64,000 bases of DNA, taken from positions 1-64,000 of the forward strand of contig JAWLGU010000011.1 in the NCBI GenBank assembly GCA_041690675.1, read 5' to 3'. A program made the translations under genes and the position numbers. A model generated the notes under the pieces. The model searched no databases, had not been told where the DNA came from, and worked only from the letters and a program-made list of their open reading frames with translations. Origin of the DNA: UBA7803 sp041690675. Its GTDB lineage: Bacteria > Pseudomonadota > Gammaproteobacteria > Pseudomonadales > Azotimanducaceae. The first letter of the stretch is position 1. The number at the start of each line of letters is the position of its first letter. This document shows, in pieces, positions 17,279 to 27,800 of the stretch.

Positions 17279-18781
17279 ATGCGGGTTGCGCTGGCCATGA
17301 TGAGTCACGAGACCAACACCTTCTCCCCGGTGGTGACGGACCTGGCGCGGTTCTCCGGAACCGGCACCGTGCCGCCGGAAGGGGAGGCCGCCTACCGTAT
17401 CTTCCGCGGCACGGCGAGTTGCCTGGGGGGATACCTGGCGGTCTGTGAAGCCCGCGGGGTCGAGGCGTGGGTGGCCATCGCGGCGGACGCGGCACCGAGC
17501 GGGCCGGTGCAGCGGGACGCCTTCGAGTACATCTGCGAGCGCATCGTCGCCGCGGCGGCGGACTGCGACGCCTTGCTGCTGGATCTGCACGGCGCCATGG
17601 TCACCGAAGACTTCGACGACGGAGAGGGAGAGCTGCTCGGCCGGATCCGCCGCGTGGCGCCGCATCTGCCCATCGCGGTGGCGCTGGACATGCATGCCAA
17701 CGTCACCGATGCCATGGTTCGCCATGCCAACGTCATTTGCGGGTATCACAGCTACCCCCACGTGGACATGGATCGCACCGCAGCCCGGGCCGCGAGCATC
17801 CTGTTCGATGCGCTGGAGGGCAAGGTCCGGCCGGTGATGGCCTGGGGCCAGGCCCCCATGCTGCCTCACGTGATGCGTCAGGGGACCGACGACCTGCCCA
17901 ACCGGGCGCTGCAGCAGCGGGCGATGGCGATGGAGAATCAGGGCGCGCTGGCGGTGAGCCTGTTCACCGGATTTCCCCATGCTGACATCCGCGACGCCGG
18001 ACTGTCCGTGGTCACGGTAACGGATGGCGACGCCGGCCGGGCGGAGTCACTGCGCGACGAGTTGCTGGACCGGGCGTGGGAGGACCGCGAGGCGTTCGTC
18101 TATCGGGTGGAACCGCTCGCCGACTCACTGGTCCGGGCCCGGGAGCTGGCGGAGGCGCCGGGGGAGGGGCCCGTGCTTCTGCTCGATCATTACGACAACA
18201 CGGCCTCCGGCGGCACCATGGACACCACCGAGGTGCTCGCGGCGGTGCTCGAGGCGGGGCTCGACGAGGCTGCGTTCTTCGCCATCTACGACCCGGCCGC
18301 GGTGGACGCCATGGTCGTGGCCGGCGTCGGCAACGAGCTCACCGTCTCCCTGGGCGGCAAGCTGCACATGCCGGCACTGGCCCGGCAGAGCCGGCCCATC
18401 GAGGTCACTGGCCGGGTCCGGTTGCTGTCGGAAGGGCGCTTCCCGGCCACCGTCGCCATGTCCCGGGGGTTGACCATGAACATGGGACGGGCCGGGGTGC
18501 TTCGGGTGGGCGGGCTCGACATCGTCGTCGTCTCGCGGCACCTGGAGCCTTTCGACCCCGGTTGCTTCCGATCCCTCGGCATCGAGCCGAAGTCCTGCCG
18601 CTACCTGGTTCTGAAGAGCCGGGTTCACTACCGGGTAGGCTTTCGCGACCTGGCGCGGGCGACGGTGGAATGCGCCGGGCGCGGGGTCTGCACCTCGGAT
18701 TACTCCGAGCTCACGTTCCGCAACGTGCGGCGGCCCATCTACCCCCTCGACGGGGTGAACACGCCGCCGGCAGCGTGGTGA
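17279..18781 (+). CDS. M81-family metallopeptidase (MlrC/microcystinase C-like)
   Basis: A 500-residue protein beginning at ATG 17279 with AAGGAGGG upstream. The opening MRVALAMMSHETNTFSP and the metal-site segments LDLHGAM and LDMHANVTDAM mark the M81/MlrC family. MlrC of microcystin-degrading sphingomonads cleaves linearised peptide products, but most family members occur outside that pathway and have unknown substrates. No mlrA, mlrB or mlrD is visible. It converges with the M48 peptidase gene, 11 bases away. Confidence 0.88.
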   Translation: MRVALAMMSHETNTFSPVVTDLARFSGTGTVPPEGEAAYRIFRGTASCLGGYLAVCEARGVEAWVAIAADAAPSGPVQRDAFEYICERIVAAAADCDALLLDLHGAMVTEDFDDGEGELLGRIRRVAPHLPIAVALDMHANVTDAMVRHANVICGYHSYPHVDMDRTAARAASILFDALEGKVRPVMAWGQAPMLPHVMRQGTDDLPNRALQQRAMAMENQGALAVSLFTGFPHADIRDAGLSVVTVTDGDAGRAESLRDELLDRAWEDREAFVYRVEPLADSLVRARELAEAPGEGPVLLLDHYDNTASGGTMDTTEVLAAVLEAGLDEAAFFAIYDPAAVDAMVVAGVGNELTVSLGGKLHMPALARQSRPIEVTGRVRLLSEGRFPATVAMSRGLTMNMGRAGVLRVGGLDIVVVSRHLEPFDPGCFRSLGIEPKSCRYLVLKSRVHYRVGFRDLARATVECAGRGVCTSDYSELTFRNVRRPIYPLDGVNTPPAAW

Positions 18782-18792
18782 TCCCGATGCCG

Positions 18793-19875
18793 TCAGGTGC
18801 CGGCACCGTCGCAGATCTGCCCCACGGCGAGCCATGCATCCTCGGGCATCGGGTCGCGGCCGTCCCGAGCCAGGGTCAGGGTCTCGGCGAGCCGCGCCTC
18901 GCTGGCGGGGTGGGTGGAGACCAGGGCGAGCGCGCGTGGCAGGTCCTCGTCCTCGGCCTGCAGCTTCTCGAAGAAGCGGGGCAGTCCGTGGGAGTCGATG
19001 CCCGTCCCGTTGAGCAGCGCCATGGCCAGGCGGTCGGCCTCGAGCTCGTCCGCCCGGCTGTTGGCCATGTCGGCCATGAAGCTGGCCACGTCGCCGGCCA
19101 GCACGGCGAATCCCGAGGCGTCACCGCCGATGAGGCCGGCCAGCAGGCTGAAGCCGCTGCGGCGAACCAGTTGCTCCGTCGGGTGCCGCTCCAGGCCGTG
19201 GGCCACCTCGTGGGCCAGCACCCCGGCGAGCTCGCCAGAGCCCTCGGCCCGCTCCAGTAGACCGCGGAACACGGCAACGTAGCCTCCCGGCAACGCGAAG
19301 GCATTGACCTCCGCGCCGTCGAGGACGTGAACCCGGAAGCGGTAGGGGGTGTCGGGTCCGGATACCAGCACGTCGGTCAGCGCCTGCACGTGCCCGGCTC
19401 CGGGCTCTCCGTCGCACAGCCCGTAGTGATCGATGAAATCGGCCATGAGCCGTTCGCCCAGCGCTTCTTCCCATTCCTGAGGAATCGCGGCCGCCAGCGG
19501 CTCGGCACCGAACTGAACCATTCCCACCAGCGCCGCCACCGTGGCCAGCAAGCCACCGCCCCAGATGGTCAGTCTCTGCAGCGTGCCCCGATCGCCGTGA
19601 TAGCGGCGGCGCAGTCTGGGCTCGGCGGCGATGAGCTTGGCCATGAGCGCATGATCCGCAACCGTCAGCCGCGCATCCGGCCAGTCGTCGTGCTTCAGCC
19701 GCACCGGCTGGTGGGCGTAGACTTCCTCGGCCATGGCCAGGCCGTTCAGGGACAGCTCGGCGATCGCCACGTCGCCCTCGGCGGTGGACACCACCAGCCG
19801 TGGGCCGAACAGCCGGACGCGAACCTCCATGCGGCTGGCGTTCTGCCCGTCGTTCCACCAGCCCCGGTAGTCCAC
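18793..19875 (-). CDS. M48-family metallopeptidase, membrane-associated
   Basis: A 360-residue protein. A transmembrane segment near residues 104-122 (LTIWGGGLLATVAALVGMV) is followed by an M48 peptidase domain with the zinc motif HEVAHGLERH and the helix SRADELEADRLAM, which supplies the third ligand. The N-terminal part is a small beta-rich domain. It lies directly downstream of a YjgN-type membrane protein gene, a frequent pairing. It probably degrades periplasmic or membrane-associated proteins. Confidence 0.88.
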   Translation of the reverse strand: MDYRGWWNDGQNASRMEVRVRLFGPRLVVSTAEGDVAIAELSLNGLAMAEEVYAHQPVRLKHDDWPDARLTVADHALMAKLIAAEPRLRRRYHGDRGTLQRLTIWGGGLLATVAALVGMVQFGAEPLAAAIPQEWEEALGERLMADFIDHYGLCDGEPGAGHVQALTDVLVSGPDTPYRFRVHVLDGAEVNAFALPGGYVAVFRGLLERAEGSGELAGVLAHEVAHGLERHPTEQLVRRSGFSLLAGLIGGDASGFAVLAGDVASFMADMANSRADELEADRLAMALLNGTGIDSHGLPRFFEKLQAEDEDLPRALALVSTHPASEARLAETLTLARDGRDPMPEDAWLAVGQICDGAGT

Positions 19876-19881
19876 GGCGGC

Positions 19882-20829
19882 TCAGAAAGCGCCCAGGTCG
19901 AGCGCCTCCGCCAGCCCTTCGCCCATGGCCTCGGACTCCTCCTGCGCCTGACGGATGGCGGCATAGTCCAGTTGGCCGGTGATGACCATTTGCTCGCCCA
20001 GGTGGCGCAGGGTGCGGACCATCACCCAGGGCAAGCCCAGGCCCAGGGTCAGCACCACGATGAGCGTATTGGTGAAGAAGAACCAGGCGAGGCTCATGTC
20101 GCTCTCCGCCAGCTCGAAACTCAGGTCGCCGACGCGCAGGCGCGACAGGGTGTAACGAAACTCGGCGGCCTGGTACCACACCCAGACCAGTCCGAGGGTC
20201 GGCAGGGTCAGCAAGACGGCCAGCAGGAAGCGGCCGAAGAGGTCGCCGCCGTGGCCGTCGAAGGTGAACGGCTGGGAGCCGAAGCGAGTGTTGTTGTAGA
20301 GGTTGCCGGTGAGCTTCATGCGCATGTACGGCGTGTACAGGCCCAGGGTGAGCACGGCGAGCAGGCCGTAGCCGAGCATCTTGAGCCCATGGTCCCAGCC
20401 GGAGCCGTCGAGGCCGAAGCGGATCCCCCGCAGGCGGGTTCGAGTGAGGCGATAGCGCCGGGCGCCGTAGAGGGCGAAGCCAGCCAGCACCGGGAAGCCG
20501 AGGTAGAGCGCCAGCACCAGTGGCACGGCGAGCACCTCGAGCTCGCTCAGGGCTGCCGTCACCAGCACGGCGCCGCCCACCAGGACGACCATGGCCTTGA
20601 GGAAGCCGACGAACAGCTCCAGCCCGGTGCCTGTGTACTCCAGGCGCTCGCCGTCGAAGCTGGTCTGGGTCCACAGGTAGCGACGCACCCGAGTCTTGGC
20701 CCAGAAGTGGTACAAGCCCAGGGTGACGATCCTGAGCAGCAGGTTCACCACGAAGACGACGAACAACTCGCCGCCCCGGCCGTGATGGGCGAGGCGTCGG
20801 GTTCCGTCCCGGGTGAATGCATCGTTCAT
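19882..20829 (-). CDS. YjgN-family (DUF898) integral membrane protein
   Basis: A 315-residue protein with about six transmembrane segments and two DUF898 repeats, recognisable by LGLYHFWAKTRVRRYLW and, later, LGLYTPYMRMKLTGNLYNN. The function of the family is unknown. It is the first gene of a two-gene operon with the M48 peptidase, which begins 6 bases after its stop. Confidence 0.85.
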   Translation of the reverse strand: MNDAFTRDGTRRLAHHGRGGELFVVFVVNLLLRIVTLGLYHFWAKTRVRRYLWTQTSFDGERLEYTGTGLELFVGFLKAMVVLVGGAVLVTAALSELEVLAVPLVLALYLGFPVLAGFALYGARRYRLTRTRLRGIRFGLDGSGWDHGLKMLGYGLLAVLTLGLYTPYMRMKLTGNLYNNTRFGSQPFTFDGHGGDLFGRFLLAVLLTLPTLGLVWVWYQAAEFRYTLSRLRVGDLSFELAESDMSLAWFFFTNTLIVVLTLGLGLPWVMVRTLRHLGEQMVITGQLDYAAIRQAQEESEAMGEGLAEALDLGAF

Positions 20830-20972
20830 GTCGTCGTCTCCGGGGCGGGTGTCTGTGGGCGTCGGCGCGGTGTCGAACCGCCACTCTTAACAGAGCTTCT
20901 GCCGGGAGGTCGGACCTGCATCACAAAGCGGTGGATTGGCTTTTTCTGCGCCGACGCGGCACCATCGCGCCC

Positions 20973-22565
20973 ATGCGAACGGCTCAGCACGACATCATCG
21001 TCATCGGCGGCGGTCACAACGGCCTGGTGTGCGCCTGTTATCTGGCCAAGGCGGGGCTTTCCGTGCTGGTGCTCGAGCGGCGTGGCATCGTCGGTGGCGC
21101 CGCGGTGACGGAGGAGTTCCATCCCGGCTTCCGCAACTCCGTGGCGAGCTACACGGTGAGCCTGCTGCATCCCAAGGTGATCGAGGATCTTCGGCTGGCG
21201 TCCCACGGCCTGGAGATCGTCCTGCGTCCCCAGAGCAACTTCTTTCCGCTGTCGGACACCGAGTCGCTGTCGTTTCATCGCGAGCGCAGCGCCACTCAGG
21301 CGGAGATCGCCCGCTTCTCCGCCGCCGATGCCGAGGCGTTGCCGGGATACCTGGCCATGCTGGACGGCGTGGTGGCGTTCCTGCGCGACGAGCTGCTGCG
21401 CACCCCGCCGAACGTCGGCGGCGGATTCCTCGACCTGATTCGGGCCGGCGGCACGGCGCTGCGGGCCAAACGCTTGAGCCTCGCCCAGCGCCGGGACGTG
21501 GTGGACATGTTCACGAAGTCCGCAGCTCAGGTGCTGGATGCCTGGTTCGAGTCGGATCACGTGAAGGCTGCGTTCGCCTTCGACGCCCTGGTGGGCAACT
21601 ACGCGGCGCCGTCCACGCCGGGCTCGGCCTACGTGCTGCTGCATCACGTGTTCGGTCAGGTGAACGGTGAGGACGGCGCCTGGGGCCACGCCCTGGGCGG
21701 CATGGGCGCCATCACCGCCGCCATGCGGGCCGAGGCGGAGTCCCTGGGGGTCGAGGTGCGCACCGATGCCGAGGTGGCCGAGGTGGTGGTGGAGAATGGG
21801 CAGGCCCGGGGTGTCCGCCTCGCCGGCGGCGAGGTTCTCGCGGCGCGCCGGATCGCCGCCAACGTGGGGCCGAAGCGGCTGTTCCTGGACCTCGTGGACG
21901 GGAGCCACCTGGAGAGGGAGTTCCTGCGGCGCATCCGCAGCTACAAGACCGTCTCCGCGTCGTTCCGCATGAACGTGGCCCTGGAGGAGTTGCCGAGCTT
22001 CACGTGCAAGCCCGGCACCGAGCCGGCGCTGCACCATCAGTCCGGCATCATCATCGGCCCCACGATGGATTACCTGGAGCAGGCGTATCTGGACGCCCGG
22101 ACCTACGGTTACTCGCGGCGGCCGGTGGTGGAGATGCTGATTCCCTCCACCATCGACCCGAGCCTGGCACCCCCCGGCAAGCACGTGGCGAGCCTGTTCT
22201 GTCAGCACTTCCCGCCGGAGCTGCCCGGCGGCGCAAGCTGGGACGACCACCGGGAGCAGGCCGCGGATGCCATCGTCGACGCGGTGACGGCCTTCGCGCC
22301 GAATTTCCGCGATGCCGTGATCGCTCGCCAGATTCACTCGCCGCTGGATCTGGAACGCAAGTTCGGGCTCACCGGCGGCGACATCTTCCACGGTGCCCTC
22401 AGTCTCGATCAGCTCTGGAGCAACCGCCCCGTCATGGGCTACGCGGACTACCGGACCCCTATCGGCAACCTCTACCTCTGCGGCTCCGGCGCCCACCCCG
22501 GCGGCGGGGTGACGGGCATCCCGGGGCACAACGCCGCCCGGGAGATCATCCGCGACGCGCGGTAG
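20973..22565 (+). CDS. FAD-dependent NAD(P) oxidoreductase, PYROXD2/phytoene-desaturase-like
   Basis: A 530-residue flavoprotein with a Rossmann motif at the N-terminus (IIVIGGGHNGLVCACYLAKA) and, near the C-terminus, LYLCGSGAHPGGGVTGIPGH, the FAD-binding motif of the phytoene desaturase/PYROXD2 group. It is soluble and probably oxidises or isomerises a lipid-like substrate. Carotenoid genes are absent, so a carotenoid role is not supported. ATG 20973 places the GxGxxG motif where expected. Confidence 0.85.
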   Translation: MRTAQHDIIVIGGGHNGLVCACYLAKAGLSVLVLERRGIVGGAAVTEEFHPGFRNSVASYTVSLLHPKVIEDLRLASHGLEIVLRPQSNFFPLSDTESLSFHRERSATQAEIARFSAADAEALPGYLAMLDGVVAFLRDELLRTPPNVGGGFLDLIRAGGTALRAKRLSLAQRRDVVDMFTKSAAQVLDAWFESDHVKAAFAFDALVGNYAAPSTPGSAYVLLHHVFGQVNGEDGAWGHALGGMGAITAAMRAEAESLGVEVRTDAEVAEVVVENGQARGVRLAGGEVLAARRIAANVGPKRLFLDLVDGSHLEREFLRRIRSYKTVSASFRMNVALEELPSFTCKPGTEPALHHQSGIIIGPTMDYLEQAYLDARTYGYSRRPVVEMLIPSTIDPSLAPPGKHVASLFCQHFPPELPGGASWDDHREQAADAIVDAVTAFAPNFRDAVIARQIHSPLDLERKFGLTGGDIFHGALSLDQLWSNRPVMGYADYRTPIGNLYLCGSGAHPGGGVTGIPGHNAAREIIRDAR

Positions 22566-22635
22566 CCGGCTCGGCGGACCTTGCCCGAAGGTTCAGGGGG
22601 ATTAGACTGATGGCTCACCCTGGCGGAGCACGATC

Positions 22636-23022
22636 ATGAGCCCGCAGTTGAATCACACCATCGTCTGGTGCAGGGATAAGACGCGGTCGGCGGCGTTCCT
22701 CACCGAGATCCTGGGTCTACCGCCAGCAACCACATACGGCCCGTTCCGGGTGGTGGAGCTGGGCAACGGCGTTTCACTGGACTTTCACGATACGGACGGT
22801 GCCATCGCCCCGCAGCACTACGCCTTTCTCATCGACGAGGCGGAGCTCGACGCGGTGTTCGAACGCGTTCAGGATCGGGGGCTGGAGTACTGGGCGGATC
22901 CGGCCCGCCAGAATCCCGGAGCGATCAATCGGCGGGACGGTGGTCGCGGGTTCTACTTCGAGGATCCCGACGGGCACTTCCTCGAGGTGTTGACCCGGCC
23001 TTACGGCAGCGGCGGAGATTGA
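22636..23022 (+). CDS. Small VOC-family protein
   Basis: A 128-residue single-domain glyoxalase-fold protein. LNHTIVWCRDKTRSAAFLTE, YAFLIDEAELDAVFER and FYFEDPDGHFLEVLTRPYG carry the usual ligand positions. GGAG lies before ATG 22636. The stop overlaps the start region of the following DUF885 lipoprotein gene. The substrate is unknown. Confidence 0.85.
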   Translation: MSPQLNHTIVWCRDKTRSAAFLTEILGLPPATTYGPFRVVELGNGVSLDFHDTDGAIAPQHYAFLIDEAELDAVFERVQDRGLEYWADPARQNPGAINRRDGGRGFYFEDPDGHFLEVLTRPYGSGGD

Positions 23023-23024
23023 GC

Positions 23025-24773
23025 ATGCGGATGTTGCGTTTCACCCTACCCCTGATGGCCGTGCTGGCGCTCGCCGCGTGCGATGCCGTTCCCGAGGCGG
23101 ACGCGGCGAACGCGGTTGCGAACGCGGAGTCCGCGGTCCACCCGTGGGACGCCTTCGTCGACGACTTCATCGAGGGATACTTCGAAGCCCATCCCACATT
23201 CGCCGTGGTGCAGGGCCGCCACGAATACGACGGCGTGCTGCCCGACTGGAGCAGGTCCGGCATCGAGGCGGAGATCCGGCGGCTGAACGACCTGCGCAAG
23301 GAGGCGCGCGACTTCGCCGAGCCCAAGCTGGATCCCGAGCAACGCTTCCAGCGGGACTATCTGCTCTCGCGCATCGACCGGGACCTGTTCTGGCTGGAGA
23401 CCGCCGACTGGCCCTTCAGAAATCCGGCCTTCTACTTCGACTGGATGCTCGACTCCCTGGACCCGAGCCCGTACGTGACCCTGACCTACGCGGCCCCGGA
23501 GCAACGGTTGCAGGCCATCACCCGCTATCTTTCGAACATTCCGCGGGCGGCGGAGCAGATTCGCGCCAACCTCGCGACGCCGTTGCCGAGAACCTACGTG
23601 GAGTACGGCGTCGATTCCTTCGGCGGTCTCGCCGACTACTTCCAGAACGATCTGGTTCGAGCCTTCGCCGAAGTGGAGGATCCGACGCTTCGGCAGGCGT
23701 TCGATGCCGCCCGGCAGCCGGCCGTGGAGGCCATGGCGGGGCTGCGGGACTGGCTGGAGGCCCAGCGGGCGGAAGCAACCGGGGATTTTGCGCTGGGCGC
23801 GGAGACGTTTCGGCAGATGATCCGTCAGACCGAGGGTGTGGAGGTGACGTTGGAGGCGCTCGAGCGCACGGGCCGGGCGGATCTCGAGCGGAACACCGCT
23901 GCACTGCGTGAGGCCTGCGCGCGCTTCGCCCCCGGCGAGGACGTTCGCGCATGCTTCGCCCGAATGGCGGCGAACAAGCCGGAGGGTGGGGTGGTTGCGG
24001 CGGCGCGGGATCAGCTCGCCATGCTGAAGGCCCACGTGGTGGACAACGACCTGGTGTCCATCCCATCGGACGAGCGGGCGGAAGTCCGCGAAGCGCCGCC
24101 GTTCGCCCGTTCCAACTTCGCCTATATCAGCATTCCGGGGCCCTACGAGAAGAACCAGCCCTCCATCTTCTACATCGCGCCTCCGGACACGAGCTGGCCG
24201 GAGGCGGTGCAGCAGGGCTACATCCCGGGCGAGGCGGATCTGCTGTTCACCTCCGCTCACGAAGTCTGGCCCGGTCATTTTCTCAACTTCCTCCACGCCA
24301 AGCAGGCCGACGACCTGTTCGGCCGCGTGTTCGTCGGCTATGCCTTCGCCGAAGGCTGGGCGCACTACGCGGAGGAGATGATGTGGGAGACCAGGCTCGG
24401 TAACGGCGATCCGGAGATTCACATCGGCCAGCTTTCCAATGCCCTCCTGCGGGACTGCCGGTTCCTCTCCGCAATCGGTCTGCACACCGGCGGCATGACC
24501 GTGGCGGAGTCGGAGCGGCTGTTCCGCGAGGCGTGCTTTCAGGACGAGGGCACCGCCCGGCAGCAGGCGGCCCGGGGCACCTACGACCCCGCGTATCTCA
24601 ACTACACCATGGGCAAGCTGCTGATTCGGGAACTGCGCGACGACTGGACTCGAACCCGAGGGGGACGCGACGCGTGGAAGGCGTTCCACGACCGCTTCCT
24701 GTCCTTCGGCGGACCACCCATTCCGCTGGTTCGCGCGCACATGCTGAGCGAGGAGGCCGCACGGGGCGGATGA
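23025..24773 (+). CDS. DUF885-family lipoprotein, putative metallopeptidase
   Basis: A 582-residue protein with a lipoprotein signal peptide (LPLMAVLALAACD, predicted acylated Cys near residue 18). The DUF885 body contains SAHEVWPGHFLNF, a family-typical HExxxxH zinc-like motif, and GWAHYAEEMMWE further on. GGCGGAG upstream favours ATG 23025 over a TTG at 23019. DUF885 proteins are related to M32-like peptidases; activity is inferred. Cell-envelope location follows from the lipobox. Confidence 0.85.
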   Translation: MRMLRFTLPLMAVLALAACDAVPEADAANAVANAESAVHPWDAFVDDFIEGYFEAHPTFAVVQGRHEYDGVLPDWSRSGIEAEIRRLNDLRKEARDFAEPKLDPEQRFQRDYLLSRIDRDLFWLETADWPFRNPAFYFDWMLDSLDPSPYVTLTYAAPEQRLQAITRYLSNIPRAAEQIRANLATPLPRTYVEYGVDSFGGLADYFQNDLVRAFAEVEDPTLRQAFDAARQPAVEAMAGLRDWLEAQRAEATGDFALGAETFRQMIRQTEGVEVTLEALERTGRADLERNTAALREACARFAPGEDVRACFARMAANKPEGGVVAAARDQLAMLKAHVVDNDLVSIPSDERAEVREAPPFARSNFAYISIPGPYEKNQPSIFYIAPPDTSWPEAVQQGYIPGEADLLFTSAHEVWPGHFLNFLHAKQADDLFGRVFVGYAFAEGWAHYAEEMMWETRLGNGDPEIHIGQLSNALLRDCRFLSAIGLHTGGMTVAESERLFREACFQDEGTARQQAARGTYDPAYLNYTMGKLLIRELRDDWTRTRGGRDAWKAFHDRFLSFGGPPIPLVRAHMLSEEAARGG

Positions 24774-24788
24774 TCTTCGGAAGTCGGT

Positions 24789-24805
24789 GAATCGTTTGAC
24801 GATTC
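24789..24805. promoter_or_regulatory. Perfect 17-bp palindrome, candidate operator
   Basis: GAATCGTTTGACGATTC has perfect 7-bp arms around a 3-bp centre. It lies 48 bases upstream of the HAD-GH65 start, where a sugar-responsive repressor could bind. No regulator gene is adjacent. Confidence 0.5.
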
Positions 24806-24817
24806 TCGAGGTTCCCC

Positions 24818-24844
24818 TTCACACGCCCACGGGGGACGTGTGAA
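24818..24844. promoter_or_regulatory. Inverted repeat in the leader of the HAD-GH65 gene
   Basis: TTCACACG at 24818-24825 pairs perfectly with CGTGTGAA at 24837-24844 around an 11-base loop. It ends 8 bases before ATG 24853 and so may mask the ribosome site, or be a second operator. There is no T-run to make it a terminator. Confidence 0.45.
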
Positions 24845-24852
24845 ATGAAGCC

Positions 24853-27800
24853 ATGAGCACCGTGGGGACCATCGTCCGTCTTTCACCCCGGGACTTCGAC
24901 GCGGTGCTGTTCGATCTCGACGGGGTGCTCACCCGCACGGCTGATGTTCACGCGGCAGCCTGGAAGAAGCTGTTCGACGAGTTCCTGGCCGAGAGCGCCC
25001 GCCGCACCGGCGAGACCTTCACGCCGTTCGACGCCCAGGAGGACTACCGCCGTTACGTGGACGGCAAGCCGCGCCTGGAGGGCGTGCGCGCGTTTCTCGA
25101 AGCCAGGGGTGTCCGTTTGCCGGAAGGGGAGCCGGGCGACACCTCCGCCGACACCGTGCAGGGGCTCGGCAAGCGCAAGGACGACTATTTCATGGCGGAC
25201 CTGGCCGAGCACGGCGTGCGGACCTACGACGCCGCCATCGAGCTCGTCCGATACCTCAAGAGCGAAGGGATCCGCACGGCGGTGGTGTCGTCGAGCCGCA
25301 ACTGCGCCGCCGTGCTGGAGGCGGCCCAGATCGCGAGTCTGTTCGATACCCGGGTCGACGGCATGGATCTGGAGCGCCAGAACATGGCCGGCAAGCCGGC
25401 GCCGGACGCGTTCCTCGAAGCGGCGCGGCGCCTGAACGTGGAGCCGAGCCGCGCCATCGTCGTGGAGGACGCCATCGCCGGGGTGGAGGCGGCGCGCGCG
25501 GGCGGCTTCTGTCTGGTGGTGGCGGTGGACAACCTGGGCCAGTCCCAGGCGCTGCGCCAGGCCGGCGCAGACGTCGTCGTCACCAGCCTGGCTCAGGTGC
25601 AGATCGGCACGGGGAGCCCGTCGGCCTGGACCCTCGCCTACGACGACTACGACCCGGCCCGGGAGGGGGCGCGGGAAGCGCTGTGCGCCCAGGGCAACGG
25701 CTACTTCACCACCCGGGGTGCCATGCCCTGGTCGCGTGCCGACGGCGTTCACTATCCGGGCACCTACGTGGCGGGTGGGTACAACCGGATGCGTACAGAC
25801 ATCGCCGGGCGGGTGGTCGAGAACGAGGATCTGGTGAACCTGCCGAACTGGCTCGAGCTGGTGTTCCGCTTCGCGGGGGAGGACTGGTTCGACGAGCGGG
25901 AGGTTCGCATCCTCTCGTTCCGTCAGGAGTTCGATCTGCGGCGCGGTGTGCTGTCTCGGCTCATGGTCTTCGAGCACGGCCACGGGCGGCGCAGCCGGCT
26001 CGAGGAGTGCCGCTTCGTATCCATGGCCGATCCCCACCAGGCGGCGCTGGAGGTGAGGCTGACCCCGGAGAACTGGTCCGGCCGAATCTGCGTGCGCAGT
26101 GGCGTCGACGGGCGCGTGATGAATGCCGGCGCGCGGCTCTACCGGCCCTTCAACAACCGTCACCTCGTGCCCCAGGGAAGCGACGTGGTGGACGCACAGG
26201 CTGTGGTTCTCCGTGTCCGCACGAGCCAATCGAACCTGCAGGTGGCCCAGGCCATCCGCACCCTGGCGTGGCTCGACGAGGCTTTACTGGACGTGGAGCG
26301 CGAGGTGATGGAGTCGGAGGGCTACATCGGTCAGGCTTTCGACACCGATCTCGAAAAGGGTCGCACGTTGCGGCTGCAGAAGGTCCTGTGTCTGCACACG
26401 TCCCGTGACCACGCCATCTCGGATACCTCGGTGGCGGCGGTGAAAGGCATTCGTCGGGCGGCGAGCTTCGAGACGCTCCTGCAGTCCCACACCCGGGCCT
26501 GGCGGCACTTGTGGCGCCGTTACGACGTGCATCTGCGGCCCGCGGGTGCCGAGTTCGCGCTGAACGTTCCCATGCTGATCCGGCTGAACATGACGCACCT
26601 GCTGCAGGCGGCCTCGTTGAATTCCATCGGCCACGACATGGGTGTGCCCGCTCGGGGATGGACGGGCGAGGCCTACCAGGGCCACATCTTCTGGGACGAA
26701 TTGTTCATCTTCCCCACGCTGAACTTCCGCACGCCGGAGATAACCCGCTCGCTGCTGATGTACCGCTACCGGCGCCTGGGCGAAGCCCGGGCCGCCGCTC
26801 GTGAGGCCGGGTACCAGGGAGCCATGTTCCCATGGCAGAGCGGCAGCGACGGCCAGGAGGAGACCCAGGAGCTCAACCTCAACCCCCACTCCGGGCGCTG
26901 GATGCCGGACAATACCTGGCTGCAACGGCATGTGGGCAGCGCGGTGGCGTGGAACGTCTGGCAGTACTACCAGATCACGGGAGACGACGAGTTCCTGCAA
27001 TTCTACGGCGCCGAGCTGGTCCTCGAGATCGCCCGCTTCTGGTCGAGCAAGGCGGTGTTCAACGAGACCAGAGGCCGCTACGAGATTCACGGCGTGACGG
27101 GGCCCGACGAGTTCCATGACGCGTATCCGGACGCAAGGAGCCCCGGACTCGACAACAACGCGTACACAAACGTGACGGCGGTATGGGTGCTGCTGCGCGC
27201 GCTGGACGTGCTGGAACGCCTGCCGGACGTCCGGCGGGTGGAGCTCGAGACCCAGCTCGGCATCGGACCCAGCGACATCGGCCGCTGGAAGGACATAACC
27301 CGGCGCATGTTCGTGCCCATCCACGACGACGGCATCATCAGCCAGTTCGAAGGCTGGGAGGCGCTGGCGGAGCTCGACTGGGAGGCGTACCGCATCCGCT
27401 ACGGCAACATTCAGCGGCTCGATCTCATCCTCGAGGCCGAGAACGACAGCGCTAACCGGTACAAGGTATCGAAGCAGCCCGACGTGCTCATGCTGTTCTA
27501 CCTGTTCTCGTCGGACGAGCTGCGGGAGATCTTCGCCCGGCTCGGTTACCCCTTCGAGTACGAGACCATCCCCCGCAACGTGGATTACTACGACCGCCGA
27601 TCGTCCCACGGCTCCACGCTCTCCCGGGTGGTGCACGCCTGGGTGCTGGCCCGGTCGGACCGGCCGCGGGCGATGATCTACTTCGCCGAGGCGCTGCAGA
27701 GCGACGTCAACGACATTCAGCAGGGGACCACGGCGGAGGGGATCCATCTCGGCGCCATGGCGGGCACCATGGACCTCATCCAGCGGGTGGCCACCGGTCT

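Noticed and set aside
17279..18781. Microcystin degradation cluster
   Set aside because: Only an MlrC-like M81 peptidase is present; mlrA, mlrB and mlrD are absent and the family is broad.
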